Positions 53,827 to 62,533 of a stretch of DNA of 64,000 nucleotides are shown one piece after another (positions within the stretch are counted from its first letter, which is position 1; each line of letters begins with the position of its first letter). This DNA comes from Bacillus oleivorans. Lineage in GTDB: Bacteria; Bacillota; Bacilli; Bacillales; JC228. The stretch covers positions 620,001 through 684,000 of the forward strand of contig NZ_OAOP01000002.1 of the NCBI RefSeq assembly GCF_900207585.1, written 5' to 3'. Made by a program: the position numbers and the translations under genes. The notes beneath the pieces are model-generated. The model was not told the origin of the DNA and ran no database searches. It saw nothing but the letters and a program-made list of their open reading frames with translations.

Positions 53827-54019
53827 ATAGTTTTATAAGAACAAAGAAGGATGGCCTTTTGATACGAAGGGCTATTTTTTTATTTATTCCTAAGCCTCCA
53901 GACTTATTAAAAAACACAACCCGAGACCAATTTAACCAAAGTCTGGAATCGGTAGAATGAAACTAGTCGCTCTCAATAAGGGTTGAGGGAGTAAAAAAAC
54001 GGGCTGGGAGGAAAGGTCT

Positions 54020-54448
54020 TTGGATAAGAAGCAAGTTAGCAAGAAGGAGCGCGTTACAAGAATTCTGTTCTCTGTTTTAGCCATTGTACTAGTTGCCTGT
54101 GTTGTACTTCAGATTTTTATAGCTGGTCTCGCGATTTTTGTGAATCCGGAAAATTGGATCAATCATAGAATTTTTATTCATCTATTCGAATTAATTCCGG
54201 TTCTTATGTTAATTCTGTCTTTTATAGGGTCTTTGCCTAGATGGGCGATTGCGCAGAGTGCGGTCGTACTAGGACTTATTTTTCTTATGTATTTTACAGC
54301 AAATGCAACGGCTCTTTGGCCATGGGTTGCGGCCGTACACCCTGTTATTGCGATGGTCTTGTTCTGGAGTTCGATTCAGCTGGCAAAACGATCGTTCATA
54401 CTTGTTACATCTTCAGAAGATAATAATAAGGAGCTGAAAGTAGGGTGA
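54020..54448 (+). CDS. Four-helix membrane protein (DUF6220-like)
   Basis: A 142-residue membrane protein with four hydrophobic segments, e.g. ILFSVLAIVLVACVVLQIFI and WPWVAAVHPVIAMVLFWSSI, and conserved histidines (NHRIFIHLFE and AAVHPVIA), as in DUF6220 proteins. TTG 54020 is preceded by GGGAGGAAAGG. The next gene overlaps its stop by four bases. Function unknown. Confidence 0.78.
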   Translation: MDKKQVSKKERVTRILFSVLAIVLVACVVLQIFIAGLAIFVNPENWINHRIFIHLFELIPVLMLILSFIGSLPRWAIAQSAVVLGLIFLMYFTANATALWPWVAAVHPVIAMVLFWSSIQLAKRSFILVTSSEDNNKELKVG

Positions 54449-54651
54449 AACTCAGTACTTTTATCATTTTATCCTTAGCAGGTGGCTATATTACAGGGAT
54501 CGTTCTTTCTGAACTGATTGGTGCAATTAGCTATCTCTGGTTCGACCAAAAGATTGGCATTAAGTTTCTGCCAATCTATACGGCCATTATCAGCTTGGCA
54601 GTAATGCTATTAATTAACTTTAAAAAAGCCGAGAAAAAAATAGAATCATAG
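54445..54651 (+). CDS. Small membrane protein
   Basis: A 68-residue protein with two hydrophobic segments (STFIILSLAGGYITGIVLSE and FLPIYTAIISLAVMLLIN). It starts with GTG overlapping the preceding stop as GTGA, behind GGAGCTGAAAG, so the two genes are coupled. The basic tail KKAEKKIES follows. No family recognised. Confidence 0.7.
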   Translation: MKLSTFIILSLAGGYITGIVLSELIGAISYLWFDQKIGIKFLPIYTAIISLAVMLLINFKKAEKKIES

Positions 54652-54740
54652 TGAGAAGGAATGGATTGTTTCCATTCTTTTTTCTGTTCATATCTTAATC
54701 TATTATAATAGAGGTAAACCATAGATAAGGAGAAAACAGT

Positions 54741-55304
54741 TTGGCTGATTTAATCCAATCGCTATTTGATCAAAACCCGGATCTGGCTTTTTTCCTGAGT
54801 GTTGGGATTAATATCATCATTAGTTCACTTGCTGTAATTCCTAGTGTGTTTTTAACCGCAGCTAATATTATCTTTTTTGGGTTTTGGGAAGGGACTCTGA
54901 TTTCGTTAATCGGAGAATTGTTCGGGGCCCTGTTTTCCTTTTGGCTTTATCGGAAGAGCGGAAGAAATCTGGCAAACAGAAAACTTAAAAATTATCCTCG
55001 AGTCCAAAATGTGCTTTACGTTGAAGGGAAGGAAGCTTTCTATCTAATCCTGTCTTTAAGATTACTGCCTTTTTTCCCATCTGGACTTATTACTTTAACC
55101 GCAGCATTAGGAAAAGTCTCATTCCTTGTATTTTTCCTTGCAACAGCGATCGGAAAAATTCCAGCTTTATTGATAGAAGCTTATTCGGCTTATGAAGTGA
55201 CAAGGTGGACAGTTCAAGGAAAGGTTATTTTATTTATAGCAGGAGTGTTTTTACTGCTTGCGACCTTTTATAAAATGAAAAAATCCCGTTCAGCAGAAAA
55301 ATAA
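54741..55304 (+). CDS. VTT-domain membrane protein (TVP38/DedA-like)
   Basis: A 187-residue membrane protein. SVFLTAANIIFFGFWEGTLI, GELFGALFSFWLYRKSGR and LRLLPFFPSGLITLTAALG contain the glycine and arginine features of the VTT domain. Relatives are implicated in lipid movement. TTG 54741 follows AAGGAG. It is the second VTT protein of the window (see 33317) but of a different subgroup. Confidence 0.82.
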   Translation: MADLIQSLFDQNPDLAFFLSVGINIIISSLAVIPSVFLTAANIIFFGFWEGTLISLIGELFGALFSFWLYRKSGRNLANRKLKNYPRVQNVLYVEGKEAFYLILSLRLLPFFPSGLITLTAALGKVSFLVFFLATAIGKIPALLIEAYSAYEVTRWTVQGKVILFIAGVFLLLATFYKMKKSRSAEK

Positions 55305-55343
55305 AAAAAGCTTGTATCGAAGTTACAATGAATGATACAAGCT
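55303..55343 (-). terminator. Terminator of the VOC protein gene
   Basis: AGCTTGTATC pairs with GATACAAGCT around a 15-base loop. On the minus strand it is followed by TTTTTT. It may also stop plus-strand transcripts. Confidence 0.85.
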
Positions 55344-55352
55344 ATTGTATAT

Positions 55353-55763
55353 TTAAGCTTTTGTATAGTTCAAATCCCAAATAATGCCGAATGGATCTTT
55401 TACTTTCGCATATTTCGCACCCCAGAACGTATCTTGAAGCTCCATTAAGACAGAACCTTTTTCTTTTAATGCATCGTATGTAGTTTGAATTTCTTGTTCA
55501 CTTTCCAGCTCTAGTACTAGTGAGATGTTAGAGCCAATTTCAACGGCTTGTCCAGGAAAAGCATCTGACATCATTAGCAAAAAATCACCTTTTTGAAACC
55601 TTGCATGGATTAAGAGCTCATCTGCTTCAGGAGGCGTTGGGAAGTCAGCTTCACCATAGGTTTGGCTGTCAATAACCTCTCCATTAAAAACATCCTTATA
55701 GTACTCAAGTGCCTCTTTAGCCTGACCATTAAACATTAAGTATGGGGTTGCCGGATTTTTCAT
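55353..55763 (-). CDS. VOC-superfamily protein (PhnB-like)
   Basis: A 136-residue glyoxalase-fold protein of the PhnB-like group. TPYLMFNGQAKEALEYYKDV at the N-terminus and FWGAKYAKVKDPFGIIWDLN at the C-terminus are the family hallmarks. ATG 55763 is used because AGGAGTG lies eight bases upstream; the longer GTG start overlaps the ribosome site. Members have no settled substrate. It is monocistronic. Confidence 0.88.
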   Translation of the reverse strand: MKNPATPYLMFNGQAKEALEYYKDVFNGEVIDSQTYGEADFPTPPEADELLIHARFQKGDFLLMMSDAFPGQAVEIGSNISLVLELESEQEIQTTYDALKEKGSVLMELQDTFWGAKYAKVKDPFGIIWDLNYTKA

Positions 55764-55884
55764 ATTAACCACTCCTATTTTTTTAAGCTACATTCTATAA
55801 TAGGAACAAATGTTCCCGGTTGTCAAGCTGAATGTTATAAATAACTCTGTATATACCTTTTTCTACCTTGTAACTGTCTATTAT

Positions 55885-56063
55885 CGGACATAGGATCCGT
55901 TATTTCAATAAAATAGCGGAATCCTGAAAGTTTACGGACAAGAGATCCGTTATTTATGAATGATGATAAGAAAATACCCTGATTTTCACTAAATAACGGA
56001 ACCAATGTCCGTTTAGTCTGTAAAAACCCTGCTTTTTATACAAATAACGGATCCAGTGTCCGC
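55885..56063. repeat. Mirrored GGACAT/TGTCC intergenic repeat, copy 3
   Basis: Direct units at 55886 (GGACATAGGATCCGTTATTT) and 55936 (GGACAAGAGATCCGTTATTT) are 50 bases apart; inverted units start at 55991 (AAATAACGGAACCAATGTCC) and 56042 (AAATAACGGATCCAGTGTCC), 51 bases apart. This is the most regular copy. It lies in the 380-base gap between the VOC gene and queE, which has no gene. Confidence 0.87.
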
Positions 56064-56088
56064 TTAACGCACGGTTTAATAAAGTAAT

Positions 56089-56122
56089 AAAAAGGCTTGC
56101 AACACCACTCGTGTTACAAGCC
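56089..56122 (-). terminator. Terminator of the queCDE operon
   Basis: GGCTTG-x-AACAC pairs with GTGTT-x-CAAGCC, with a TTTTT run following on the minus strand. Confidence 0.85.
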
Positions 56123-56146
56123 AATTTCTAGTCTGCAATCGCTCCA

Positions 56147-56878
56147 TTAAACCCCGCGTTTGTTACCCCAAACAAGCGTATGCAATTGCGGCAAGACCCG
56201 CGCTTGATTCATTTTACCTGTCGCTGTTACCTTCTCAATTAACCATTCGTATCTTCTTAACAAATGCTTAACCAATCCTGAGTTATCAGCACTATTATAT
56301 TGATCATTGCCAACCTGAAGGTAAAAGGGGACATCAGGATAGCGATTATAGAGATCTTTTGCATAATCAAAGTCCTGGTTATCAAACACAACCACTTTTA
56401 AACTAAAATGACCATTTCGTTCTGCTGCTATAAGTTTCTCAATAATCGAATCTAATATGTCAAAATTAGTCTTCATTTCGGAGCTTGGCGGTTTTGGAGA
56501 AATGGTAAGGTCATCAATTTTCTCAAACCAGTCCTGCCATCTGCTTCCTTGTGTCTCCAAGCCAACTTTAATATTGTGCTTATGCAGCATATCAATCAAT
56601 TCATCCAAACCAGAAAGCAGAGCCGGATTCCCTCCTGAAATCGTAACATGACTAAAGCGATTGCCGCCAAGCTCTTGAAGTTCTGCCATGATTTCTTCTG
56701 CTGTTATCATTTTGATTTCATCTTTGGCCGAACCGTCCCAAGTAAAAGCGGAATCACACCAGCTGCATGAATAGTCACAGCCTGCTGTGCGGACAAACAT
56801 GGTCTGAACACCGATAACGGAGCCTTCCCCTTGAATCGTTGGCCCGAAAATTTCAAGGACTGGAAACTTCTTCGCCAT
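56147..56878 (-). CDS. queE: 7-carboxy-7-deazaguanine synthase
   Basis: A 243-residue radical-SAM enzyme. The iron-sulfur cysteines are in RTAGCDYSCSWCDSAF (C-x3-C-x2-C), and PTIQGEGSVIG near the N-terminus is typical of QueE. It forms the deazaguanine ring of queuosine precursors from the QueD product. ATG 56878 overlaps the queD stop as TAATG; a GTG two codons upstream is possible. Last gene of the operon. Confidence 0.95.
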   Translation of the reverse strand: MAKKFPVLEIFGPTIQGEGSVIGVQTMFVRTAGCDYSCSWCDSAFTWDGSAKDEIKMITAEEIMAELQELGGNRFSHVTISGGNPALLSGLDELIDMLHKHNIKVGLETQGSRWQDWFEKIDDLTISPKPPSSEMKTNFDILDSIIEKLIAAERNGHFSLKVVVFDNQDFDYAKDLYNRYPDVPFYLQVGNDQYNSADNSGLVKHLLRRYEWLIEKVTATGKMNQARVLPQLHTLVWGNKRGV

Positions 56879-57315
56879 TAGCACTCACCAGCCTTTGGTC
56901 GATAGATCACATAGCTTGTGGGTGTCTCACGAAGAAACACTTGCAAACATGTAGGTTTGTTAGGCAATGTATGGAGATGTGCCTGAACCAATTCATAGAT
57001 TTTTCGCGCCATCACTTCTGACGTCGGGAAATCTTCTGCAACCTTGCTGCTAAACAGCTGCGTATCGTCATTCAACAGGGAATGGTCAAATCGGTCATGT
57101 ATGATTTTTTTTAATTGTTTAAAGTTCACTAAAAAACCGGATTCATCCAGCTGATTTCCGGCCACTGTAATATTGACAAAATACGTATGTCCGTGAATTC
57201 TTTGACAAACACCTGCCTGATTGTGGGGAATAAAATGAGCGGCAGCAATCTGCAAGTCTTTATTTAATTCGTATGAGAAATTATGAGTCACCGAAGGGTA
57301 AATTTGCTGAATCAA
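56878..57315 (-). CDS. queD: 6-carboxy-5,6,7,8-tetrahydropterin synthase
   Basis: A 145-residue PTPS-family enzyme. Zinc ligands are His in IAAAHFIP and the IHGHTYFV pair; the catalytic cysteine is in [18 protein letters not shown] is the conserved third motif. It converts dihydroneopterin triphosphate to carboxytetrahydropterin. It overlaps queC by four bases. Confidence 0.95.
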   Translation of the reverse strand: MIQQIYPSVTHNFSYELNKDLQIAAAHFIPHNQAGVCQRIHGHTYFVNITVAGNQLDESGFLVNFKQLKKIIHDRFDHSLLNDDTQLFSSKVAEDFPTSEVMARKIYELVQAHLHTLPNKPTCLQVFLRETPTSYVIYRPKAGEC

Positions 57316-57974
57316 TGTTTGATCCCTTCTTTCATCGAAAGATACTCATCTAATCCTTTTTTGCGTAAAAGACAGGCAGGACAGGTGCCGCAGCCGTCAG
57401 ATAAAATCCCGTTGTAACAGGTCAATGTTTTTTGGCGTACATATTCCAAAACACCTAATTGATCTGCTAACTTCCATGTTTCTGCCTTATTTAGCCACAT
57501 CAAAGGAGTATGAATCACAAACCGATAATCCATCGCTAAATTCAACGTGACATTCAATGACTTAATAAAAACATCACGGCAATCAGGATACCCGCTAAAA
57601 TCTGTTTCACAAACACCGGTGATAATATGGCGTGCTCCAGATTGTTTTGCTAAAATCGCGGCAAATGATAAAAAGAGAAGGTTTCTTCCGTCAACGAAAG
57701 TAGTAGGGAGTTCTCCGTCTTTTTGTTCAATTTGTATATTTTCACGTGTTAAGGCATTGGGAGCCAATTGATTTAGCAATGATAAATCCAATACTGTATG
57801 TTTAACCTTTAATTCACGGGCAATATTTTCAGCCACTTCAATTTCTAGCTTGTGCCGCTGATTGTAATTAAAAGTCACAGCTTCCACTTCCTGAAAATGT
57901 TGCAATGCCCAATAAAGACAAGTCGTACTGTCTTGACCGCCGCTAAACACGACAATCGCTTTTTCCTTTTTCAT
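57312..57974 (-). CDS. queC: 7-cyano-7-deazaguanine (preQ0) synthase
   Basis: A 220-residue ATP-dependent enzyme. [15 protein letters not shown] is the PP-loop, and [22 protein letters not shown] carries the four zinc cysteines. It makes preQ0 from 7-carboxy-7-deazaguanine. ATG 57974 (MKKEKAIVV) is preferred; upstream ATG/GTG codons sit on the ribosome site. First gene of queC-queD-queE under a preQ1 riboswitch. Confidence 0.96.
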   Translation of the reverse strand: MKKEKAIVVFSGGQDSTTCLYWALQHFQEVEAVTFNYNQRHKLEIEVAENIARELKVKHTVLDLSLLNQLAPNALTRENIQIEQKDGELPTTFVDGRNLLFLSFAAILAKQSGARHIITGVCETDFSGYPDCRDVFIKSLNVTLNLAMDYRFVIHTPLMWLNKAETWKLADQLGVLEYVRQKTLTCYNGILSDGCGTCPACLLRKKGLDEYLSMKEGIKH

Positions 57975-58035
57975 TATTTTCATCACCTTTCATCTGGTTG
58001 AAGAAAGAGATGAGGCTAGAACCCTATAAGACAAA

Positions 58036-58089
58036 CAAAAAAGGAGCCTGCCCCCACCCCTAAAACTAATCGGCGGGAGACAGACTCCT
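58036..58089 (-). terminator. Terminator of the preQ1 riboswitch
   Basis: On the minus strand AGGAGTCTGTC pairs with GGCAGGCTCCT (two G-U pairs), followed by TTTTTT. It lies between the aptamer and queC. Confidence 0.85.
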
Positions 58090-58105
58090 AAAGTCAGTCC
58101 TAACA

Positions 58106-58139
58106 TTAGTTTTTTATAGAGGGTTTAGCTAGAACCTCT
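58106..58139 (-). promoter_or_regulatory. preQ1-I riboswitch aptamer
   Basis: Read on the minus strand: AGAGGTTCTAGCTAAACCC, then TCTATAAAAAACTAA. This is nearly the canonical class I preQ1 aptamer: a P1 hairpin and an A-rich tail that forms the pseudoknot. It represses queCDE when preQ1 is abundant. The rest of 58140-58358 is AT-rich with no gene. Confidence 0.95.
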
Positions 58140-58358
58140 CCCGCACAAACGTGCAGAATTTCTTCTTCAATTTTCATTGATTACTATATCACATTATCAA
58201 ACTCTACTCCAGATTTATATGTACATAGTCTAATTGTGAAAAATAACTGAATTTTCAGCTTAATGGAAACTTATTTTTGTTTAAAACTCACATAGTTTTC
58301 AATTTTTAAAAATTATAAAGTGTTAGTAAGGAAGGATTTCGGGGAAGGATGAGGTTGA

Positions 58359-59534
58359 TTGCCATTTCAAGCGAAAAAAATGGGGAAGATTCCACCCTAT
58401 ATGTTTGCCGAGTTTGCCAGAAAAAAAGCAGAAATGACAAAGGCAGGTATAGACGTCATTGATTTAGGAATTGGGGATCCTGATTTACCTACACCTGATC
58501 ATATTGTCGATAAGCTAATTGAAGAAATTCGAAAGCCAGCGAATTCAAAGTATCCCAGTTTTATCGGACATATTGAATTTCGCAAGGCTGTCGCAAACTT
58601 TTATAAGCGGCAATTTAATGTTGATTTAGACCCGGAGACAGAGGTTTTGGCCTTAATTGGTTCGAAAGAGGGATTAGCCCATATTGTACCGACTCTAATA
58701 GACCCAGGGGATACGGTTTTGATCCCAGATCCTGGTTATCCTCCTTACCGGATGGCCACTTATTTAGCTGAAGGCATTGTCCGCTATATGCCATTAAAAG
58801 AGGGGAATCAATATAAACCAATCTTTAATGACATTCCAGAAGACGTTTTAGCTGCCTCAAAGCTTATGTTTCTAAATTATCCTGGTAATCCGACAGCGGC
58901 AACGGTTGATTTATCTTTTTTTAAAGAGGCTGTCAGCTTTGCCAGGTCACATCAGATTGTGATTGCACACGATTCAGCCTATAATATGGTGACTTTTCAA
59001 GGCTACCAGGCCCCTAGTATCTTACAGGTGGAAGGGGCAAAGGACATAACTGTTGAATTTGGCTCTTTGTCAAAAACATACAGCATGACTGGCTACCGGA
59101 TTGGCTATGTGGTCGGGAATAAAGAGATTATTAAATCCCTTTCTGTTTATAAAAACAATACGGATACAGGGCAATTTACTCCAATTCAATTAGCTGCTGC
59201 CTATGCTCTAAATGGAAACCAAGGCTGCGTCCATAAATATAATGACATCTATCAGGAACGAATGGCAGCCATGGTTGAAGGGCTGCAGGCAATTGATATT
59301 TTTGTAGATCCGCCAAAAGGTTCATTTTTTATCTGGGCAAAAACACCAAAAGGATACACATCTAATGAATTTGCCCAATCAGTGTTAGAGCAAACCGGTG
59401 TCATTATTACTCCAGGGAATGCGTTTGGGCCATCAGGCGAGGGATATTTTCGAATTTCTTTATCCCTGCCAAATGACCGTTTATTTGAAGCAATTGAGAG
59501 AATGAAAAAAAATATTACATTAACTAGAAAGTAA
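58359..59534 (+). CDS. Class I/II pyridoxal-phosphate aminotransferase (DapL-like)
   Basis: A 391-residue fold-type I aminotransferase. VIDLGIGDPDLPTPDHI at the N-terminus and the Schiff-base lysine in FGSLSKTYSMTGYRIGY are clear; NYPGNPTAA and the C-terminal RISLSLPNDR supply cofactor and carboxylate binding. The pattern is close to LL-diaminopimelate aminotransferases, but context with an aldehyde dehydrogenase and amine oxidase suggests amine or amino-acid catabolism. TTG 58359 is the start. It is followed 16 bases later by the dehydrogenase. Confidence 0.85.
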   Translation: MPFQAKKMGKIPPYMFAEFARKKAEMTKAGIDVIDLGIGDPDLPTPDHIVDKLIEEIRKPANSKYPSFIGHIEFRKAVANFYKRQFNVDLDPETEVLALIGSKEGLAHIVPTLIDPGDTVLIPDPGYPPYRMATYLAEGIVRYMPLKEGNQYKPIFNDIPEDVLAASKLMFLNYPGNPTAATVDLSFFKEAVSFARSHQIVIAHDSAYNMVTFQGYQAPSILQVEGAKDITVEFGSLSKTYSMTGYRIGYVVGNKEIIKSLSVYKNNTDTGQFTPIQLAAAYALNGNQGCVHKYNDIYQERMAAMVEGLQAIDIFVDPPKGSFFIWAKTPKGYTSNEFAQSVLEQTGVIITPGNAFGPSGEGYFRISLSLPNDRLFEAIERMKKNITLTRK

Positions 59535-59550
59535 GAGAGGAGAATGCGAA

Positions 59551-61086
59551 ATGAATTATCAAACAGGTGCACAAGAAGAAAACCAAGTCCAAAATCAAAA
59601 CCACCCAAAAAAATACCTAAATTACATTAATGGGGAATGGGTTCCATCCGTTTCAGGAAAATTTACTGTTAACGTTAATCCAGCGAACGGAGAAGTAATT
59701 GGTGAAGTCCCTCAATCTACAAAAGAAGATGTTGACCTTGCCGTAGCAGCCGCGAAAGCCGCACAAAAGTCCTGGCGTCTTGTTCCTGCCCCAGAAAGAG
59801 CCGAAATTCTATATGAAGTTGGCCGTTTATTAAAAGAAAGAAAAGAAAGCCTCTCGCAAATTTTGACATTGGAAATGGGGAAAGTCATCGCAGAAGCACG
59901 CGGTGAAGTGCAAGAGGCGATTGATATGGCATACTACATGGCAGGAGAAGGAAGACGGCTTTTTGGAGACACTGTTCCTTCAGAGCTACGCAATAAGTTT
60001 GCGATGAGTGTAAGAGTTCCGGTTGGAGTTGCTGGACTGATTACACCTTGGAACTTTCCGATTGCGATTGCTTCATGGAAATCGCTCCCTGCGTTAGTTG
60101 CAGGAAATGCTGTTGTTTGGAAACCAGCGTCAGAAACACCTTTTATGGCGGCGGAATTTGTCAAAATTTATGAAGAAGCGGGACTGCCAAAAGGGTTAAT
60201 TAATCTTGTGTTTGGAAGCGGCGGAGTCGTAGGGAATGCGATTGTTGATCACCCTGACGTCGACATCGTTTCTTTCACAGGCTCCAACGAGGTGGGGCGT
60301 CAAATTAATGAACGAGCAGGCGGGATGCTTAAACGCACCTCACTAGAAATGGGAGGGAAGAATGCAGTAACGGTTATGGAAGATGCCGATCTTGATCTGG
60401 CCGTTGACGGTATTATTTGGAGTGCCTTTGGAACAGCGGGACAAAGATGTACAGCCTGCAGCCGGATTATCGTCCATGAAGCCGTAAAAGAAGAGTTAGA
60501 AAGAAAGCTGTTAGAGAGAATCGCGAAACTAAAAATTGGGAACGGTTTAGATGAGTCTGTTGATGTTGGACCAGTTATTAACCGCTCGGCCTTAGAAAAA
60601 ATAGATGAATATGTCAAAATCGGCGTGAAAGAAGGAGCAACACTTCTTTGCGGGGGAGAAATTTTATCGAATGGGGAACTAGCTAAAGGCCATTACTATA
60701 CACCAACCCTCTTTACTGATGTGACCCCTTCGATGACGATTGCCCAAGAGGAAATTTTTGGACCTGTCACGTCTATCATTCCAGTAAAAAATCTAGACGA
60801 AGCTATCAAGGTCAATAATGGAGTAGAGTTTGGCTTATCTAGTTCCATTTTCTCACGTGACGTTAATCGTGTCTTCCAGGCGATGCGCGATTTAGATACA
60901 GGAATCGTTTATGTTAATGCAGGGACAACCGGTGCTGAAATCCATCTTCCATTTGGAGGAACAAAAGGAACTGGGAACGGTCATCGCGATTCCGGTGTAG
61001 CAGCGCTTGACGTCTTTACCGAATGGAAATCAGTCTATGTCGATTACAGCGGTACACTGCAAAGAGCGCAAATCGATAATAAATAA
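59551..61086 (+). CDS. Aldehyde dehydrogenase, ALDH7-like
   Basis: A 511-residue ALDH. The glutamate is in LEMGGKNA and the catalytic cysteine in [12 protein letters not shown]. The C-terminal [21 protein letters not shown] pattern resembles the ALDH7 / aminoadipate-semialdehyde branch. It probably oxidises an amino-aldehyde made by the nearby aminotransferase or amine oxidase (inferred). The first 24 residues are a Gln/Asn-rich extension. It is cotranscribed with the aminotransferase. Confidence 0.83.
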   Translation: MNYQTGAQEENQVQNQNHPKKYLNYINGEWVPSVSGKFTVNVNPANGEVIGEVPQSTKEDVDLAVAAAKAAQKSWRLVPAPERAEILYEVGRLLKERKESLSQILTLEMGKVIAEARGEVQEAIDMAYYMAGEGRRLFGDTVPSELRNKFAMSVRVPVGVAGLITPWNFPIAIASWKSLPALVAGNAVVWKPASETPFMAAEFVKIYEEAGLPKGLINLVFGSGGVVGNAIVDHPDVDIVSFTGSNEVGRQINERAGGMLKRTSLEMGGKNAVTVMEDADLDLAVDGIIWSAFGTAGQRCTACSRIIVHEAVKEELERKLLERIAKLKIGNGLDESVDVGPVINRSALEKIDEYVKIGVKEGATLLCGGEILSNGELAKGHYYTPTLFTDVTPSMTIAQEEIFGPVTSIIPVKNLDEAIKVNNGVEFGLSSSIFSRDVNRVFQAMRDLDTGIVYVNAGTTGAEIHLPFGGTKGTGNGHRDSGVAALDVFTEWKSVYVDYSGTLQRAQIDNK

Positions 61087-61088
61087 AA

Positions 61089-61107
61089 GAGGGGGGAAGC
61101 CCCCCTC
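61089..61107. terminator. GC-rich hairpin between convergent genes
   Basis: GAGGGGGG and CCCCCCTC form a perfect 8-bp stem with a 3-base loop. The T-run is 12 bases further on, so efficiency is uncertain. Confidence 0.6.
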
Positions 61108-61115
61108 ACCAATCG

Positions 61116-62321
61116 TTATTTTTTTGATTCTTCATAGCACTGAATCGCGGTATACAGCAGCATGCAATGCTCAAAATTACTGGTATCCAATGTGGTTAAC
61201 TCATTGATTTTGTCGAGCCGGTAAATCAAGGTATTACGATGGATAAACAGGTGTCTCGAAGCTTCGCTCATATTCATGTTGTATTTGCAAAAGACCGTAA
61301 ACGTATGAGCCAGAACGTCATAATTGTCTTGTTTGATGAGAGGCATAATCAGTTTCATTAATTTATTTTTATATTCATTGGATAATTCATTTGGAAGCAG
61401 TTTAAACAAGGTTTCTAATTCATTGTAAAAATAAACCGCAGACTTCTGTTCGGAGTTAGAGAATATTCCTAAAGCTTTTTTTGCATTACTGTAGGATTCT
61501 GCGACACCTTTGATTCCTGAGCTAATATCACCTGCAGCGATCGAAGCGGAAACATTATATTTAGTTTCTAAAAAGGTGTTCAGCCTTTCCAGTTTTTCGC
61601 TCAAATTCTCTTTTAATAGAGTAAAGGCGTGTTCGGTTGAAAGGGATTTAATGATAATAAATCGTTCAATATTTAATGATGAGATAATATCGTTTTTTGA
61701 TTCATGAAAGAGTAAGTGAAGAAAATCTAAAACTTCTCTTTGAAAATGCTGAAGAGGGAAGCTGCTGGTTAAAGATTCTTGCGTTGAATTATCTGATGAA
61801 ATGTTTTGTGAAAGGGAATGGATGTCTACTAATAAACAGATTTTGTTTGTCTCTAAATTATACTCAAGCATTTTTGAATATTGTTCAATATGGTCCATTT
61901 CGTCATTTTCTTTATAATGGATAATTTGGTGAACAAAGACTTCAATCATTTTTTCTTTAAGTTCGGTCATTTCTTTGCGAAAAGCTTCCTGACACATCAT
62001 TTCAACATGATTTTTTACAAGCTGCACGTATTTTTCAACTTCCCTTGGTTCACCAACAATCCCAAGAACACCAATGACGTTGTTATTAAATTTTAAAGGG
62101 ACCGAAATACCTGGGAGTATTTTTTGTCCCACTTCGTTCTCGCAATCTACCATCCTGTCGTTTTTAATCACTTCAAGGGATGGCTTATGGAATAAACCGA
62201 TTCTGCTTTTATCAGTAGAACCAATGATGTATCCTTCATTGTCGGTAATGCTTATCGGAAATTGTAAAACATCACTAGTTTTTTCAGCAATGTTTTGAGC
62301 AATATGTTCAAGAATCTTCAT
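61116..62321 (-). CDS. CdaR/PucR-family transcriptional activator
   Basis: A 401-residue regulator. The N-terminal 135 residues are the sugar-diacid-recognition-type sensor (LQFPISITDNEGYIIGSTDK and IGVLGIVGEP), a GGDEF-like middle follows (SASIAAGDISSGIKGVAESY), and the C-terminus is a PucR-type helix-turn-helix (MSEASRHLFIHRNTLIYRLD). It probably controls the flanking dehydrogenase/amine oxidase genes, since it is divergent from the oxidase and convergent with the dehydrogenase. The ligand is unknown. Confidence 0.88.
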   Translation of the reverse strand: MKILEHIAQNIAEKTSDVLQFPISITDNEGYIIGSTDKSRIGLFHKPSLEVIKNDRMVDCENEVGQKILPGISVPLKFNNNVIGVLGIVGEPREVEKYVQLVKNHVEMMCQEAFRKEMTELKEKMIEVFVHQIIHYKENDEMDHIEQYSKMLEYNLETNKICLLVDIHSLSQNISSDNSTQESLTSSFPLQHFQREVLDFLHLLFHESKNDIISSLNIERFIIIKSLSTEHAFTLLKENLSEKLERLNTFLETKYNVSASIAAGDISSGIKGVAESYSNAKKALGIFSNSEQKSAVYFYNELETLFKLLPNELSNEYKNKLMKLIMPLIKQDNYDVLAHTFTVFCKYNMNMSEASRHLFIHRNTLIYRLDKINELTTLDTSNFEHCMLLYTAIQCYEESKK

Positions 62322-62533
62322 AGAGTAACCATCCTTTCAGCCTGCAAGATTACAAGAATGAATATCACGTTTTTCTATGATGCAAATGAAATAAAAAACC
62401 CTACCCTTATTATAAGTTTTTTAGTCAAAATGAACATATAATTCCAAATTTTTTTAATTTATAATTTATTGAAACCGATTACTGCTCCATTTTCTTTTAA
62501 TAGAGGAAGACAAAAACGGAAGGAGGAGTACCC

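Noticed and set aside
53839-53885. Terminator after exoA
   Set aside because: The GGCC/GGGCT pairing before the T run is short and imperfect; not strong enough to list as a feature.
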